Source of the DNA: Dorea sp. CAG:317
GTDB lineage: Bacteria; Bacillota; Clostridia; Lachnospirales; Lachnospiraceae
Assembly (NCBI GenBank): GCA_000433535.1
Contig: FR892666.1
Location: 147,917-211,916, forward strand
Reading direction: 5' to 3'
DNA length: 64,000 nucleotides
The notes below the pieces were generated by a model. That model was not told where the DNA came from and searched no databases. It was given only the letters and a program-made list of their open reading frames with translations. The position numbers and the translations under genes are program-made. Shown piece by piece: positions 52,467 through 61,478 of this stretch (within the stretch, counting starts at the first letter, position 1; each line of letters opens with the position of its first letter).

Positions 52467-54080
52467 TCACTCAGGAATTATTTTTTCTTCATCTCTTTCT
52501 ATCGAAAGTTGCACAGACTCAATCGGACGTCCTGCAATATCATAATCTTCCTTATACACATCATATTTAACTGGATTTCTACTTACCTTTATAAGTCCAA
52601 TGGCAAGTATTATCATAATAAACAGACTTGGGAATCCTCCTAAATCAGAAGCTGCTTTGATTCCATCTACTCCTGCAAAGCTGATGACAACCCATGTAAG
52701 AATACCAAGAGTCATTCCCCAACAAATCTTCAGCCATGCCGGTGATTCCTGGTTATCTACAGTAATACCGTCCACACATAAGCCTGCCATTGCGTTTGTA
52801 TTTGAATCCGCCGCTGTTACAAAGGAAATGAACACAATAAACAAATAAAACGGAATAATAATACTTGAGATTGGAAGTTGTTCTAACACTTCATAAACAA
52901 CCGATTCTGTTCCTCTATTCAATAAACTGTCGTATAACCCTTTCCCTTGCATTTCATAATAAATAGAAGAACTTGAAAATAATCCCATCCAAATCATACT
53001 AAATACAGCTGGAATAAAAAAATTACATTTGATTGCATCTCGAACTGTGTACCCCTTCAAAATTTTCCCAAGAAATACTCCTGAAATAGGTGCCCATGCC
53101 ATCCATACACACCAATAAAAAATCGGCCAGCTTCTCGCCCAACTATCTCCTGTTATTTCACCCGTTTCAAGACTCATTCGGAAAAAATCCTGTAAATATG
53201 CTCCTAAAGATTCTACAGAAAAATTCAACATAAATGCAGTCGGGCCAAAAATCAGAATAAATACTAATAAGAACACATACACATATCCATTCACAGATGA
53301 TAATATTCTAATCCCTTTCATTATTCCAGAAACACTAGATATTATAAACACTGTTACAATGGCAAATATAATTACCGCCCAAGATGCCGGTCCGCTTGTA
53401 ATTCCAAATACTTTTTCAACGCCTCCACCCAAGGTTAGTGTTCCTGTTCCAAGAGACGCTGCCATTCCAAGAACTAATGCCACCAAACACACCACATCAA
53501 TGATTCCACCATACTTTTTAACCTTTCCCCCAAACACCGGAACAAATGCTGAACCAATAGAATAAGACTGTTTCATATTATAAAAAACAAATGCAAATAA
53601 AACTGCAACAACTGTATAAATAGCATAGGGAGATAATGTCCACTCAAGAAACATTGTTTTCATTGCAAATATTGCAGCACCTGCACTTCCCGGTTCTACC
53701 CCCTGCGATATTGCAGGTTGATAAAAATGATATAAAGGTTCTGCACACCCCCAAAACAAAATTCCCGAAGCAACCGTTGTACAAAGAGTAATCCAAACAA
53801 GGTTGCTAAATGACATAATCGGTCTGGCCTTTCTTCCACCAATTCGAACTTTACCGAGTGGCGAAAAGAATACAAATATAACTGTTCCCAGACACAATAG
53901 TGTTACAGTATTGAATGCCCATGCAAAATTTTCTAATATAAAATTTGTCACAAAATGCATTCCGTCTAAAAATTTTTCTTCATTCCACAGGCTAATTACC
54001 ACAAGTGCCACTAATAAAAGCCACGGGGGGAAAAATATCCATTTTTTAAACGATACCTTTATTTCTTTATTTTTTTCCAT
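52467..54080 (-). CDS. BCCT-family transporter
   Basis: A transporter of about 537 residues with 12 helices from the betaine/carnitine/choline family. Landmarks are FLEWTLSPYAIYTVV, GMAASLGTGTLTLGGGVEKVF (the glycine-rich Na+/substrate helix) and FYWCVWMAWAPISGVFLGKI, where the usual FYWaWWiaWaPF has Val for one Trp. Family members import quaternary amines or sulfonium compounds, some by exchange (carnitine/butyrobetaine). It lies inside the ten-gene operon, 22 bases before the GldA-like gene, so the operon substrate may be an N-methylated or ammonium compound. A GTG four codons upstream (54092) is an alternative start. Confidence 0.9.
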   Translation of the reverse strand: MEKNKEIKVSFKKWIFFPPWLLLVALVVISLWNEEKFLDGMHFVTNFILENFAWAFNTVTLLCLGTVIFVFFSPLGKVRIGGRKARPIMSFSNLVWITLCTTVASGILFWGCAEPLYHFYQPAISQGVEPGSAGAAIFAMKTMFLEWTLSPYAIYTVVAVLFAFVFYNMKQSYSIGSAFVPVFGGKVKKYGGIIDVVCLVALVLGMAASLGTGTLTLGGGVEKVFGITSGPASWAVIIFAIVTVFIISSVSGIMKGIRILSSVNGYVYVFLLVFILIFGPTAFMLNFSVESLGAYLQDFFRMSLETGEITGDSWARSWPIFYWCVWMAWAPISGVFLGKILKGYTVRDAIKCNFFIPAVFSMIWMGLFSSSSIYYEMQGKGLYDSLLNRGTESVVYEVLEQLPISSIIIPFYLFIVFISFVTAADSNTNAMAGLCVDGITVDNQESPAWLKICWGMTLGILTWVVISFAGVDGIKAASDLGGFPSLFIMIILAIGLIKVSRNPVKYDVYKEDYDIAGRPIESVQLSIERDEEKIIPE

Positions 54081-54099
54081 ATAGTTCACCACTTCTTTC

Positions 54100-54591
54100 C
54101 TAATGTAATAATATTTTTAAAAAAGGAATCTTTTTCTGTGCAAGTATACTATACAACATACTCTCTCCATCTTCTCCAAGCACTCTTCTAGGAATGGCAA
54201 ACCATTCTCTTTTCAACCATATAACTAAAATTTTATCTGTATATAATACCCTTGCCTTTTCTATAGATACTTTCCTATTATTCATACCGCATACAATGTT
54301 CTCATCGTTTAGTTCAATTTGATATATTGGTTTATCTTTTACCAATTGTCGTACACGTTGACGTCTTGTATAATCCACACCATAAGATAGGTAAAATAGT
54401 ACTCCAATAAGTAGTATCAATAATACAAGTTGATAAAAGTTGTCTGGATTTTTGATATAATCCCAAAGCAAATATACTCCTAAAGCACTAACAACTCCTA
54501 TATGAATTCCTTGATATTTACTTTTTCTCCATTCTACACATTGAATCGTATCCCTTGCTTCTTCTACTGTCAGATAATATTTAAGTATCAC
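54100..54591 (-). CDS. YcxB-like small membrane protein
   Basis: A 163-residue protein starting at GTG (54591) after AAGGAG. Two helices lie at about 33-48 (GVVSALGVYLLWDYI) and 55-70 (LVLLILLIGVLFYLSYG), then a basic cytoplasmic part with a YcxB/PH-like pattern (YQIELNDENIVCGMNN, IWLKREWFAIPRRVL). The family function is unknown. It lies between the FGGY kinase and BCCT genes in the operon and is preceded by a strong hairpin. It may be an accessory protein for the transporter. Confidence 0.7.
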   Translation of the reverse strand: MILKYYLTVEEARDTIQCVEWRKSKYQGIHIGVVSALGVYLLWDYIKNPDNFYQLVLLILLIGVLFYLSYGVDYTRRQRVRQLVKDKPIYQIELNDENIVCGMNNRKVSIEKARVLYTDKILVIWLKREWFAIPRRVLGEDGESMLYSILAQKKIPFLKILLH

Positions 54592-54608
54592 TATGCCTCT
54601 CCTTTATG

Positions 54609-54645
54609 TGCATATACTCCTGCGAATTTCGCAAGAGTATATGCA
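54609..54645 (-). other. Stable hairpin between the FGGY kinase and YcxB-like genes
   Basis: TGCATATACTC (54609-54619) pairs with GAGTATATGCA (54635-54645), and inside TGCGAA pairs with TTCGCA, giving about 17 pairs. No U run follows on minus; the ribosome site of the next gene comes directly after. A processing or stability element within the operon mRNA, or a weak attenuator, is likely. Confidence 0.6.
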
Positions 54646-54652
54646 TACTTTG

Positions 54653-56089
54653 TTATTCATTATAAATATTATGAATTTCTTTTAACACTTCATCTGTGTA
54701 ATGTGGCATAACCTTATAAGCCTTCTTATTTAATCGTTCGTATAATGCGGCATTGTCTTTATTTGGATAAAAAACATCCTGTACCTTTACCATTTCTTTA
54801 ACAGCCTCTTCATAGTCTTTAAAACAACCAAGCGCAACAGCTGTATTAATAACTGCTCCAAGGCTTGCCGATTCGTTCACTATATTTCTTTTTGCTGGAA
54901 GATTAAAAATATCTGCAAAAATCTGCATAAATAAATCGCTGTTCGATCCTCCGCCAGAAATCACAATCTCCTTCAGTGGTTTTCCAAGTTCTTCACACAT
55001 TTCATCACAATGATTTTTCATTGTATATGCGATTCCCTCTAAAATAGAACGATACATATACGCTTCATTCATGTGAGCTCCAAATCCCAACATAATTCCC
55101 CGTTTGTATGGTTCCCAAGGATTAGCAAGCCAATCTAAAACAGTCATTAATCCATCACAACCTGCTGGTACCTTTTCTGCTTTTTTATTCAATAATTCTT
55201 CTGGTGAGAGTCCCTGTTTTTCTGCTTCTTCCACCAATCCATCTCCAAAAAGATCGCGGAACCAACTTACAGTCCACATTCCACGTCGAATGCCATAGCT
55301 CTCATAAAGATACATTCCGGGCACTGATGATAAAATTGCCCAAAGTGCTTTGGGATTGTCCGGAAGTTTTTTCCCCTGTATCATCAATGTAATATATGTA
55401 CCAAGAGAAATAACTGCGGTCTCCTCATTTATAAGACCCGATCCCAGCCCTTCTACTGCTTTATCGTTCGTTACACTTACAACAGGAAGTCCTTCTGGAA
55501 AACCTGTTTTTTCTGATGCATATGAAGTAACTTGTCCGATAATCTCTCCTGGCTTCACTGCCTCAAACAGCATTTCTCTTGGGATCTGATACCTTTTAAT
55601 AACTTCTTCATCTTTACTCCAGTTCCATGTTTCCATATCCACTGGCCATTCTCCAAAAGCGTTTCCAATACAATCTTTAAACTCACCCGTCAATCTACAT
55701 GAAAGATATCCCGTAGAAGAAGTTACATAAGCCACTTCTGGATTTGTATGCTCATATGGAACTGCTGTACGAGCATCCATCCAACTAATTACCGGCTGTG
55801 CCAGAGTTCCGTCTTTTTTTAATAAAGCTCTGCAACATCTTATACCACCAATTCCTATACCAATAATGTTTTCAACATTCTCCTTTAAGTCTGCCAAAGC
55901 TAATTGGCTAGCTTCGCAAAGTGAATCCCACAGATTATCATTTGGATGTTCTACAATTCCAGGAGATTCCAAGTGCATTGGAGCCAATTTTTTCTTCCCT
56001 TTTGCGACAATTTTTCCGGTCAAATCATAGATAAGTACTTTTGCGCTCTGAGAACCCACATCTATTCCAACAATATATTTTTTCTCCAT
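54653..56089 (-). CDS. FGGY-family carbohydrate kinase
   Basis: A 478-residue kinase. N-terminal YIVGIDVGSQSAKVLIYDL is the phosphate-1 motif, IIGIGIGGIRCCRALL and PVISWMDARTA follow, and the C-terminal domain has ISGGGSNSDLFMQIFADIF for adenosine binding. FGGY kinases phosphorylate xylulose, ribulose, gluconate, glycerol, erythritol or similar. Subfamily cannot be fixed by eye; xylulokinase/gluconokinase relatives are nearest. Start 56089 is chosen because GGAGG precedes it. It lies 13 bases after the SDR gene. With SDR, GldA and SurE it would process a polyol or sugar. Confidence 0.9.
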   Translation of the reverse strand: MEKKYIVGIDVGSQSAKVLIYDLTGKIVAKGKKKLAPMHLESPGIVEHPNDNLWDSLCEASQLALADLKENVENIIGIGIGGIRCCRALLKKDGTLAQPVISWMDARTAVPYEHTNPEVAYVTSSTGYLSCRLTGEFKDCIGNAFGEWPVDMETWNWSKDEEVIKRYQIPREMLFEAVKPGEIIGQVTSYASEKTGFPEGLPVVSVTNDKAVEGLGSGLINEETAVISLGTYITLMIQGKKLPDNPKALWAILSSVPGMYLYESYGIRRGMWTVSWFRDLFGDGLVEEAEKQGLSPEELLNKKAEKVPAGCDGLMTVLDWLANPWEPYKRGIMLGFGAHMNEAYMYRSILEGIAYTMKNHCDEMCEELGKPLKEIVISGGGSNSDLFMQIFADIFNLPAKRNIVNESASLGAVINTAVALGCFKDYEEAVKEMVKVQDVFYPNKDNAALYERLNKKAYKVMPHYTDEVLKEIHNIYNE

Positions 56090-56102
56090 GTTGTACCTCC
56101 AA

Positions 56103-56882
56103 TTATCTAATGAGGAATCCACCATCTACAGCTAAAACATGTCCATTTACAAATTCAGATGCTTCGCTGGCTAAAAACACTGTTGCTCCCATGAGATCAT
56201 GTACTTCTCCCCATCTATTCGCCGGTGTGTGATCTACAATCCATTTGCTTCTTTCTGGATCATTAACAGAATATTCCGCTGCTTTTGTTTTAAAATATCC
56301 TGGTGCAATACCATTTACTTGAATATTATACTGTCCTAATTCATCACAATATGCTTTCGTTAATCCTGCAATACCATGTTTAGTTGCTACATAAGCAGGA
56401 GAAAGCTGACAACCAAGAAAAGCAAACAAAGAACAAATATTGATAATTTTTCCACTTTTCTGAGGGATCATCACTTTTGCCACCTCATGACTCATTTCAA
56501 AGGCTGCTGTTAAATTTACTGCTGTCATCTTGTCCCACAGTTCTCTTCCAAATTTTGTAACCTCTTCGCAAAGACAAATTCCTGCACAGTTTACTAAAAT
56601 ATCTACTGAGCCAAGTTTTTCTACACAAGTCTCTACTGCCGTTTTACAAACTCCATCTTCTGTAAGATCTGCTTTCATATACACAGCCTTTCCACCTTCT
56701 GCCTCAATCAAACTATTAAATGATGGATTATCTGGCATGATACTCGGCATAAAAATATTTGCTCCTGCTTTTGCCAAAGCTAAAGAAAATGCTTGTCCTA
56801 ATCCAGTATTTCCACCTGTTACAATTGCATTTTTTCCTTTCAGTGAAAAGTAATTCATATTAAAATCTGTAATGTTTTTCAT
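56103..56882 (-). CDS. Short-chain dehydrogenase/reductase (KduD-like)
   Basis: A 259-residue SDR. Cofactor motif is NAIVTGGNTGLGQAFSLALA (TGxxxGxG), then NCAGICLCEE, the catalytic KIINICSLFAFLG Ser and YVATKHGIAGL (YxxxK), with IAPGYFKT. Closest by pattern to 2-dehydro-3-deoxy-D-gluconate 5-dehydrogenase (KduD) and gluconate 5-dehydrogenase. It should oxidise or reduce a hydroxyl of a sugar acid or polyol using NAD(P). It lies four bases after etfA in the operon. Confidence 0.92.
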   Translation of the reverse strand: MKNITDFNMNYFSLKGKNAIVTGGNTGLGQAFSLALAKAGANIFMPSIMPDNPSFNSLIEAEGGKAVYMKADLTEDGVCKTAVETCVEKLGSVDILVNCAGICLCEEVTKFGRELWDKMTAVNLTAAFEMSHEVAKVMIPQKSGKIINICSLFAFLGCQLSPAYVATKHGIAGLTKAYCDELGQYNIQVNGIAPGYFKTKAAEYSVNDPERSKWIVDHTPANRWGEVHDLMGATVFLASEASEFVNGHVLAVDGGFLIR

Positions 56883-56886
56883 AATC

Positions 56887-57846
56887 TCAAATCTCCTTTT
56901 TTTGATTTTTTCTAATTTTCTCTGATAATTTTTCTACAAATTCAATAGCATCTCCTTCTACTACTATTGATGCCAAACTACATATTGGGGCATTCTTATT
57001 TGTATTTACTGCTATAATGTTATCCACATTATCCAAACCTTCAATATGTTGCAAAGAACCATAAATTCCCAAAGCAATATATAATTTAGGACTGACTATT
57101 TTCCCTGACTGTCCTACTTGAATACTCCGTGGGGCTATTCCCGCATCTACTAAGTTTCTGCTAGAAGCAATCATAGCATGTAACGGTTCAACTAATTTTT
57201 GAAGTTTAGGAAATTGTTTCCCCACTCCCCCTCCACCGGCAATTAATACTTTTGCATCTCTAATGTCCGATTCTTTTCTGCTAATATTTTCACTCAGAAC
57301 TTTTATTGGAAGGTTTTCTTCGGTTCCCAATTTATGCATTATGGTTATAGTTTTTGTTTCTCTATCTGCTTCTCCTCTAAAGTGAAAAATCCCTAGTCTC
57401 ACAGTCATTATTACAATATTCTCTTCTTTATTTAAGATACACGCCATTAATTTACCTTCAAACGCTGGTCGTACCATACATAACTTCTCTTCTTCCTTTC
57501 GAACCCCCACTACATCTGCTACCAATCCAGTCTCCAATTTAATCGCTAAAGATGGAGCAATCATTCTCCAAATCGGTGTAGAAGGTATAATAATGCAACT
57601 ATATTGTTCCTGTTCCTGCAACATTCGTATATGTTCTGAAATCCAACGCACGTTATAAGTTTGTTCTTTTGATACCGCAAACTGATGAATTACATCAAAA
57701 TATCCAGTCACCTCCTCAGAAATTTTTCCAAAAGCAACAGCATGTAGTTTCACTTCCGTCCGCAAATATAAGTTTTCCACTACTCCTGCCAAGTCTACTG
57801 AACGCTTTATATCATGCTCATCTAAACACACTAATATTTTCACCAT
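56887..57846 (-). CDS. etfA: Electron transfer flavoprotein alpha subunit
   Basis: A 319-residue EtfA. The C-terminal FAD domain has VLIAGGGGVGKQFPKLQKL, ASRNLVDAGIAPRSIQVGQS and SGKIVSPKLYIALGIYGS with IIAVNTNKNAPI. The protein begins directly with the Etf fold (MVKILVCLDEHD), so the N-terminal ferredoxin domain of electron-bifurcating lactate dehydrogenase EtfA proteins is absent. With EtfB it would accept electrons from a flavoprotein dehydrogenase, likely the FAD-linked oxidase in the same operon. It follows etfB with a one-base gap. Confidence 0.93.
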   Translation of the reverse strand: MVKILVCLDEHDIKRSVDLAGVVENLYLRTEVKLHAVAFGKISEEVTGYFDVIHQFAVSKEQTYNVRWISEHIRMLQEQEQYSCIIIPSTPIWRMIAPSLAIKLETGLVADVVGVRKEEEKLCMVRPAFEGKLMACILNKEENIVIMTVRLGIFHFRGEADRETKTITIMHKLGTEENLPIKVLSENISRKESDIRDAKVLIAGGGGVGKQFPKLQKLVEPLHAMIASSRNLVDAGIAPRSIQVGQSGKIVSPKLYIALGIYGSLQHIEGLDNVDNIIAVNTNKNAPICSLASIVVEGDAIEFVEKLSEKIRKNQKKEI

Positions 57847-57847
57847 T

Positions 57848-58648
57848 TTACAGAAATCCCTTTTCTTTCAAAAACTTATAAACACAATCAATTCCTACCT
57901 CATCTGTCTTTACTACTATTTTTTTCTGCTCTTTCATTTTCATAGGATATGTCTTAATAACTTGTGTTTTCGAACCTCTTAATCCAACTTCTTCTTCCGA
58001 AAAATTCAACTCTTTATTTGTTTCTATTTGAATCATGGACGAAACATCTTTTTTCCTATTTTCATACTTTACAAAAGGTAGTTTATATTTACTGTCACTA
58101 CTAATTCCAAGTATTGCTGGAACTTTTACCGCCAAAACAGTTCTCTGCTCTTCAAAAGCAGTTTCTAATATTATTTCTCTATTTTTAATATTTCCTTCTA
58201 TTATTTTAATCACATGACTCATAAAGGAAACATCTAAAAACTCAGCGATCTGTGCAGGAACATGTGCTGTATCTCCGTCCCATGAATGTACTCCCGTGAA
58301 AATCAAATCACATTGCTTTTCTTTTATACTTCGCGCTAAAATTTTACTGGTTACATATGTATCACTGCCACGAAACAAAGGATCTGTAATAAGATAAGCC
58401 CGATCCACACCGCGTCGTATTAAATCTTCCAGATAGGTACGATTACTCTCGGGACCCATACTTAAAACTGCTACATCTGCACTAAACTCTTCTTTCAAAC
58501 GAAGGGCTGCTGCCACTGCACAAGCATCATCTGGATTGATAATCGATTTTTTGTTTTCTCTTACTAAAATATTTTTTTCATAATCGTATACTATATTTTT
58601 TACATCTGGAACAATCTTTACCAGACACATAATTCTAAGCTTATCCAT
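57848..58648 (-). CDS. etfB: Electron transfer flavoprotein beta subunit
   Basis: A 266-residue EtfB. It begins RIMCLVKIVPDVKN, then INPDDACAVAAALRLKEE, VLSMGPESNRTYLEDLIRRG and DLIFTGVHSWDGDTAHVPAQ, the region that binds AMP or the second FAD in bifurcating forms. The recognition loop that docks dehydrogenases lies at ILGISSDSKYKLPFVKY. Start 58648 (ATG) follows AGGGGTG; a GTG two codons earlier is possible. It forms the heterodimer with EtfA. Bifurcation cannot be decided by eye. Confidence 0.93.
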   Translation of the reverse strand: MDKLRIMCLVKIVPDVKNIVYDYEKNILVRENKKSIINPDDACAVAAALRLKEEFSADVAVLSMGPESNRTYLEDLIRRGVDRAYLITDPLFRGSDTYVTSKILARSIKEKQCDLIFTGVHSWDGDTAHVPAQIAEFLDVSFMSHVIKIIEGNIKNREIILETAFEEQRTVLAVKVPAILGISSDSKYKLPFVKYENRKKDVSSMIQIETNKELNFSEEEVGLRGSKTQVIKTYPMKMKEQKKIVVKTDEVGIDCVYKFLKEKGFL

Positions 58649-58656
58649 TTTCACCC

Positions 58657-59931
58657 CTAGTTGACTTCTTTGTTTTTCTTTACCAACATCATGAAGATTG
58701 CAATAAATACTACACCAATAAAACCAAGCACTGCACTTCCTATAAAGTACGCATTATATCCTGCAATTGGACCAAAATGATTAAACATAAATGAATTAAA
58801 CATAGGAATTACAATATCCGGAAGATATCCCAACAAAGCTGTGAATCCCATAGCCGTACCTATAATAGCAGGATTTACTTTACAGTCGTCCATTAAGGAC
58901 CAATAGGTTCCTCTCACAGCATAAATAAAGAAAGATAATACCAAAATAATTGCAATAAAAAGTGTATTTCCTGATGTTACAGGTAATATGGAAACAACAA
59001 TTAGAAGAATAGCTGACGTAAGTAATGCTATAAAAATTGCTTTTGCTCTCCCAAATTTATCTCCAATAAATCCTCCTACAAATCCTCCTACCGGTCTCAA
59101 CCATAACACCACTGTCATAACAACTCCTACAGTTACCGCATCAATACCTATATTACTTTCAAGGAAGCCACTGAAATAATATAATGTCCAAGTAAGAGAA
59201 TATGCCATAAAGACAATTGCTGCCATAACAAATACAGTTTTATTCTTCATTAATTCTTTACATTCACTCAACTTAAATTTTTCTGATTTTACATCAGAAC
59301 CTTTTCGAAACATACCATTAGGATTCTTGTCATCATCCATAAAAATGATAACTAACACCATAACAATCACAATTGCAATTGTATAAAGATATACTAGTGC
59401 TACCATGGCACTTCTCTTTTCATCTGCTCCTGGATCCACTCCCATACGATTAGCAAAAATTGTTACTGCAACGACTCCAAGAATTGCTTCAATTAGTCCA
59501 CGACCTCCATCAAGAATTCCAAAAAATCTTCCTTGTTCTTCCGGTCTTGCCAATAATTTAATCAATTTCATATGAGCTGCCCAAAAAGTAAAGATCGAAA
59601 AAATTCCCCAGAGAATATATATCATAACGATTCCCGCGAACTCTGGAACGGTAGCGAACCAAAATCCCGCGGCCGCCGTTCCCGCTAAAGAAATAACTAA
59701 TAACTTTTTACAAGAAAATTTGTCACAAAGAATTCCACTTGGGAAATAACTAACCACAGATATAATTCCTAGAAACAAAAAAATTGTATTCAAATCTTGC
59801 AAGCTGATATTAAAAACGCTCAAAAGTGTTTCTTGATAATTGTTTTTTAAATAGGCAATTGGATAAATCACCCCTGCCGACGATACAACTAATGCTAATT
59901 GAACATATCGTTTTAAAGTTTCTTTATTCAT
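58657..59931 (-). CDS. Major facilitator superfamily transporter
   Basis: A 424-residue transporter with 12 helices. The loop 2-3 motif is SYFPSGILCDKFSCKKLL and the loop 8-9 motif is VGGFVGGFIGDKFGRAKAIF (both GxxxDrxGrr-like). GFTALLGYLPDIVIPMFN lies near the end. The pattern resembles organic-anion or sugar-phosphate type MFS proteins such as NarK/oxalate-formate relatives, without certainty. It lies 15 bases after the FAD oxidase and eight before etfB, so the operon holds two unrelated transporters, this and BCCT. One may import and the other export a product. Confidence 0.9.
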   Translation of the reverse strand: MNKETLKRYVQLALVVSSAGVIYPIAYLKNNYQETLLSVFNISLQDLNTIFLFLGIISVVSYFPSGILCDKFSCKKLLVISLAGTAAAGFWFATVPEFAGIVMIYILWGIFSIFTFWAAHMKLIKLLARPEEQGRFFGILDGGRGLIEAILGVVAVTIFANRMGVDPGADEKRSAMVALVYLYTIAIVIVMVLVIIFMDDDKNPNGMFRKGSDVKSEKFKLSECKELMKNKTVFVMAAIVFMAYSLTWTLYYFSGFLESNIGIDAVTVGVVMTVVLWLRPVGGFVGGFIGDKFGRAKAIFIALLTSAILLIVVSILPVTSGNTLFIAIILVLSFFIYAVRGTYWSLMDDCKVNPAIIGTAMGFTALLGYLPDIVIPMFNSFMFNHFGPIAGYNAYFIGSAVLGFIGVVFIAIFMMLVKKNKEVN

Positions 59932-59946
59932 AGCCTCTCCTCCTTA

Positions 59947-61425
59947 CTACTCTCTATATTTTTCTCCTTCTTCAACTGGAAAAATCGTCCCGTAATTCAT
60001 AATACCATTAGGGTCGAAAGCTTTTTTAAGCGTTTCTAACATATAGTATGCTGATCCATGTTCTTCTTCAGTCCACTGGTTTCTGTATTTCCCAATACCA
60101 TGATGATGGCACATAGATCCTCCCAATTTCAGTGTTTCTTCTACAATAATTTTTTGTATCGGATGATGATACAAGCGGAGTTCATCCTCAGGCGCGCAGT
60201 TGATATTATAGTTATATACAAAATACATGTTTGTTCCATTAATATAGCTATGAGAAGAGTGCCCACCTAGCATAGTCAAATCTTCTGCCATCTCATACTC
60301 GTTTCTGATTCTATTCATAACATTGTAATATATCTGTGTAATATGCTCCCAATCAGCAGAAATTTCTGTGGTATAACCATCATGTCGATCATTATCTATC
60401 ATACCTTGACGTTCATCATCTAAATCTTGCTGTGACCAGTTTAAATGATTAAACCAGTCCTCTATAAGCTGACTATCTACTTTTTCTATAATTCCATCTT
60501 TATACTTATCCACTGCCTTTTCTATAGCTTCACACGTTGCATTCACAATGCCAAGTGGTCCTTCTGCCATGAAAATCAATACACATTTTCCTTTATGGAA
60601 ATGATAAAAATGTTGTCTTGCATCTTCTTCTGAATAAGTTCTCGCTACCGAAGGCCTAAATCCTTCTGTCACAACTTCACGCAATACTTTAATTCCAGTG
60701 TCAACATCATTAATTAAATAACCATAAAATCTGTTATTATCCGGATAATACTTAAAAATCTTAACTGTCACTTCTGTAATATAACAAAGAGTACCTTCAT
60801 TTCCGAGAACAACATGTCTGATATCCGGGCCTCCAGAACGTCTCGGAACATTTTTAATTCGTGAAATATGGCCATTAGGAAATACACATTCTAATCCTAC
60901 AATCATATCTTCAATAGCCCCATATAAAGTGGAAAACTGTCCAATACTTCTTGTCGATACTAAACCTCCATATTCTGCCACAGGTTTAGATTGAGGAGAA
61001 TGTCCAGTCGTATATCCCAGTTTACGAAGTTCATCTTCCAAAACTTGAAGTTGCACTCCTGCTTGTACGGTAGCTTGCATATTGTAAGTATCAATTTTTA
61101 TAATTTTATTCAAATTTTTTGCATCTACAACAATAGTTAATTCCTTCCAATTTTCCAACCCGCCCTCTGTAGCAGTATTACCACTTCTCGGAATTACATT
61201 AATTCGATTTTCATTACAATATTTTAATAGTTTCTGTACTTCTTCTGCGGAATATGGATAAACAATCGCACTCGGCATTGGTACATTTAAAGCTTTTTTG
61301 GCTCTTGCATATTTTTTATATCTGTCAGCTGACGCTTCATACAAATCATCTTCGCTCAGATTAATCTGTGTTTCTTCTAATATTTCATGCAAGTCTCTAA
61401 TAATATCTCCTTGAGTTTTACTCAT
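59947..61425 (-). CDS. FAD-linked oxidase with alkyl-DHAP-synthase-like motif
   Basis: A 492-residue VAO/PCMH flavoprotein. The FAD domain has IPRSGNTATEGGLENWKE, QATVQAGVQLQVLEDEL, YTTGHSPQSKPVAEYGGLVS and VLGNEGTLCYITEVTVKIF. The C-terminal domain ends with LGGSMCHHHGIGKYRNQW, very close to the HHH-GxGKxRxQW motif of alkylglycerone-phosphate synthase (AGPS). It is also related to GlcD and lactate dehydrogenases that pair with EtfAB. Start 61425 is chosen because TTGGAGGA precedes it and because the promoter lies 80 bases upstream. It is the first gene of the ten-gene operon, which implies it catalyses the committing oxidation. Substrate unknown. Confidence 0.88.
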   Translation of the reverse strand: MSKTQGDIIRDLHEILEETQINLSEDDLYEASADRYKKYARAKKALNVPMPSAIVYPYSAEEVQKLLKYCNENRINVIPRSGNTATEGGLENWKELTIVVDAKNLNKIIKIDTYNMQATVQAGVQLQVLEDELRKLGYTTGHSPQSKPVAEYGGLVSTRSIGQFSTLYGAIEDMIVGLECVFPNGHISRIKNVPRRSGGPDIRHVVLGNEGTLCYITEVTVKIFKYYPDNNRFYGYLINDVDTGIKVLREVVTEGFRPSVARTYSEEDARQHFYHFHKGKCVLIFMAEGPLGIVNATCEAIEKAVDKYKDGIIEKVDSQLIEDWFNHLNWSQQDLDDERQGMIDNDRHDGYTTEISADWEHITQIYYNVMNRIRNEYEMAEDLTMLGGHSSHSYINGTNMYFVYNYNINCAPEDELRLYHHPIQKIIVEETLKLGGSMCHHHGIGKYRNQWTEEEHGSAYYMLETLKKAFDPNGIMNYGTIFPVEEGEKYRE

Positions 61426-61478
61426 ATCACAATCCTCCAAATTTGTTAAAATTAACCAAATTAAGTACTTATTTGTTT

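Noticed and set aside
58341..58350. Second TACATATGTA palindrome
   Set aside because: It lies inside the etfB coding region with no promoter nearby, so it is probably chance. It warns that the motif alone is weak evidence.
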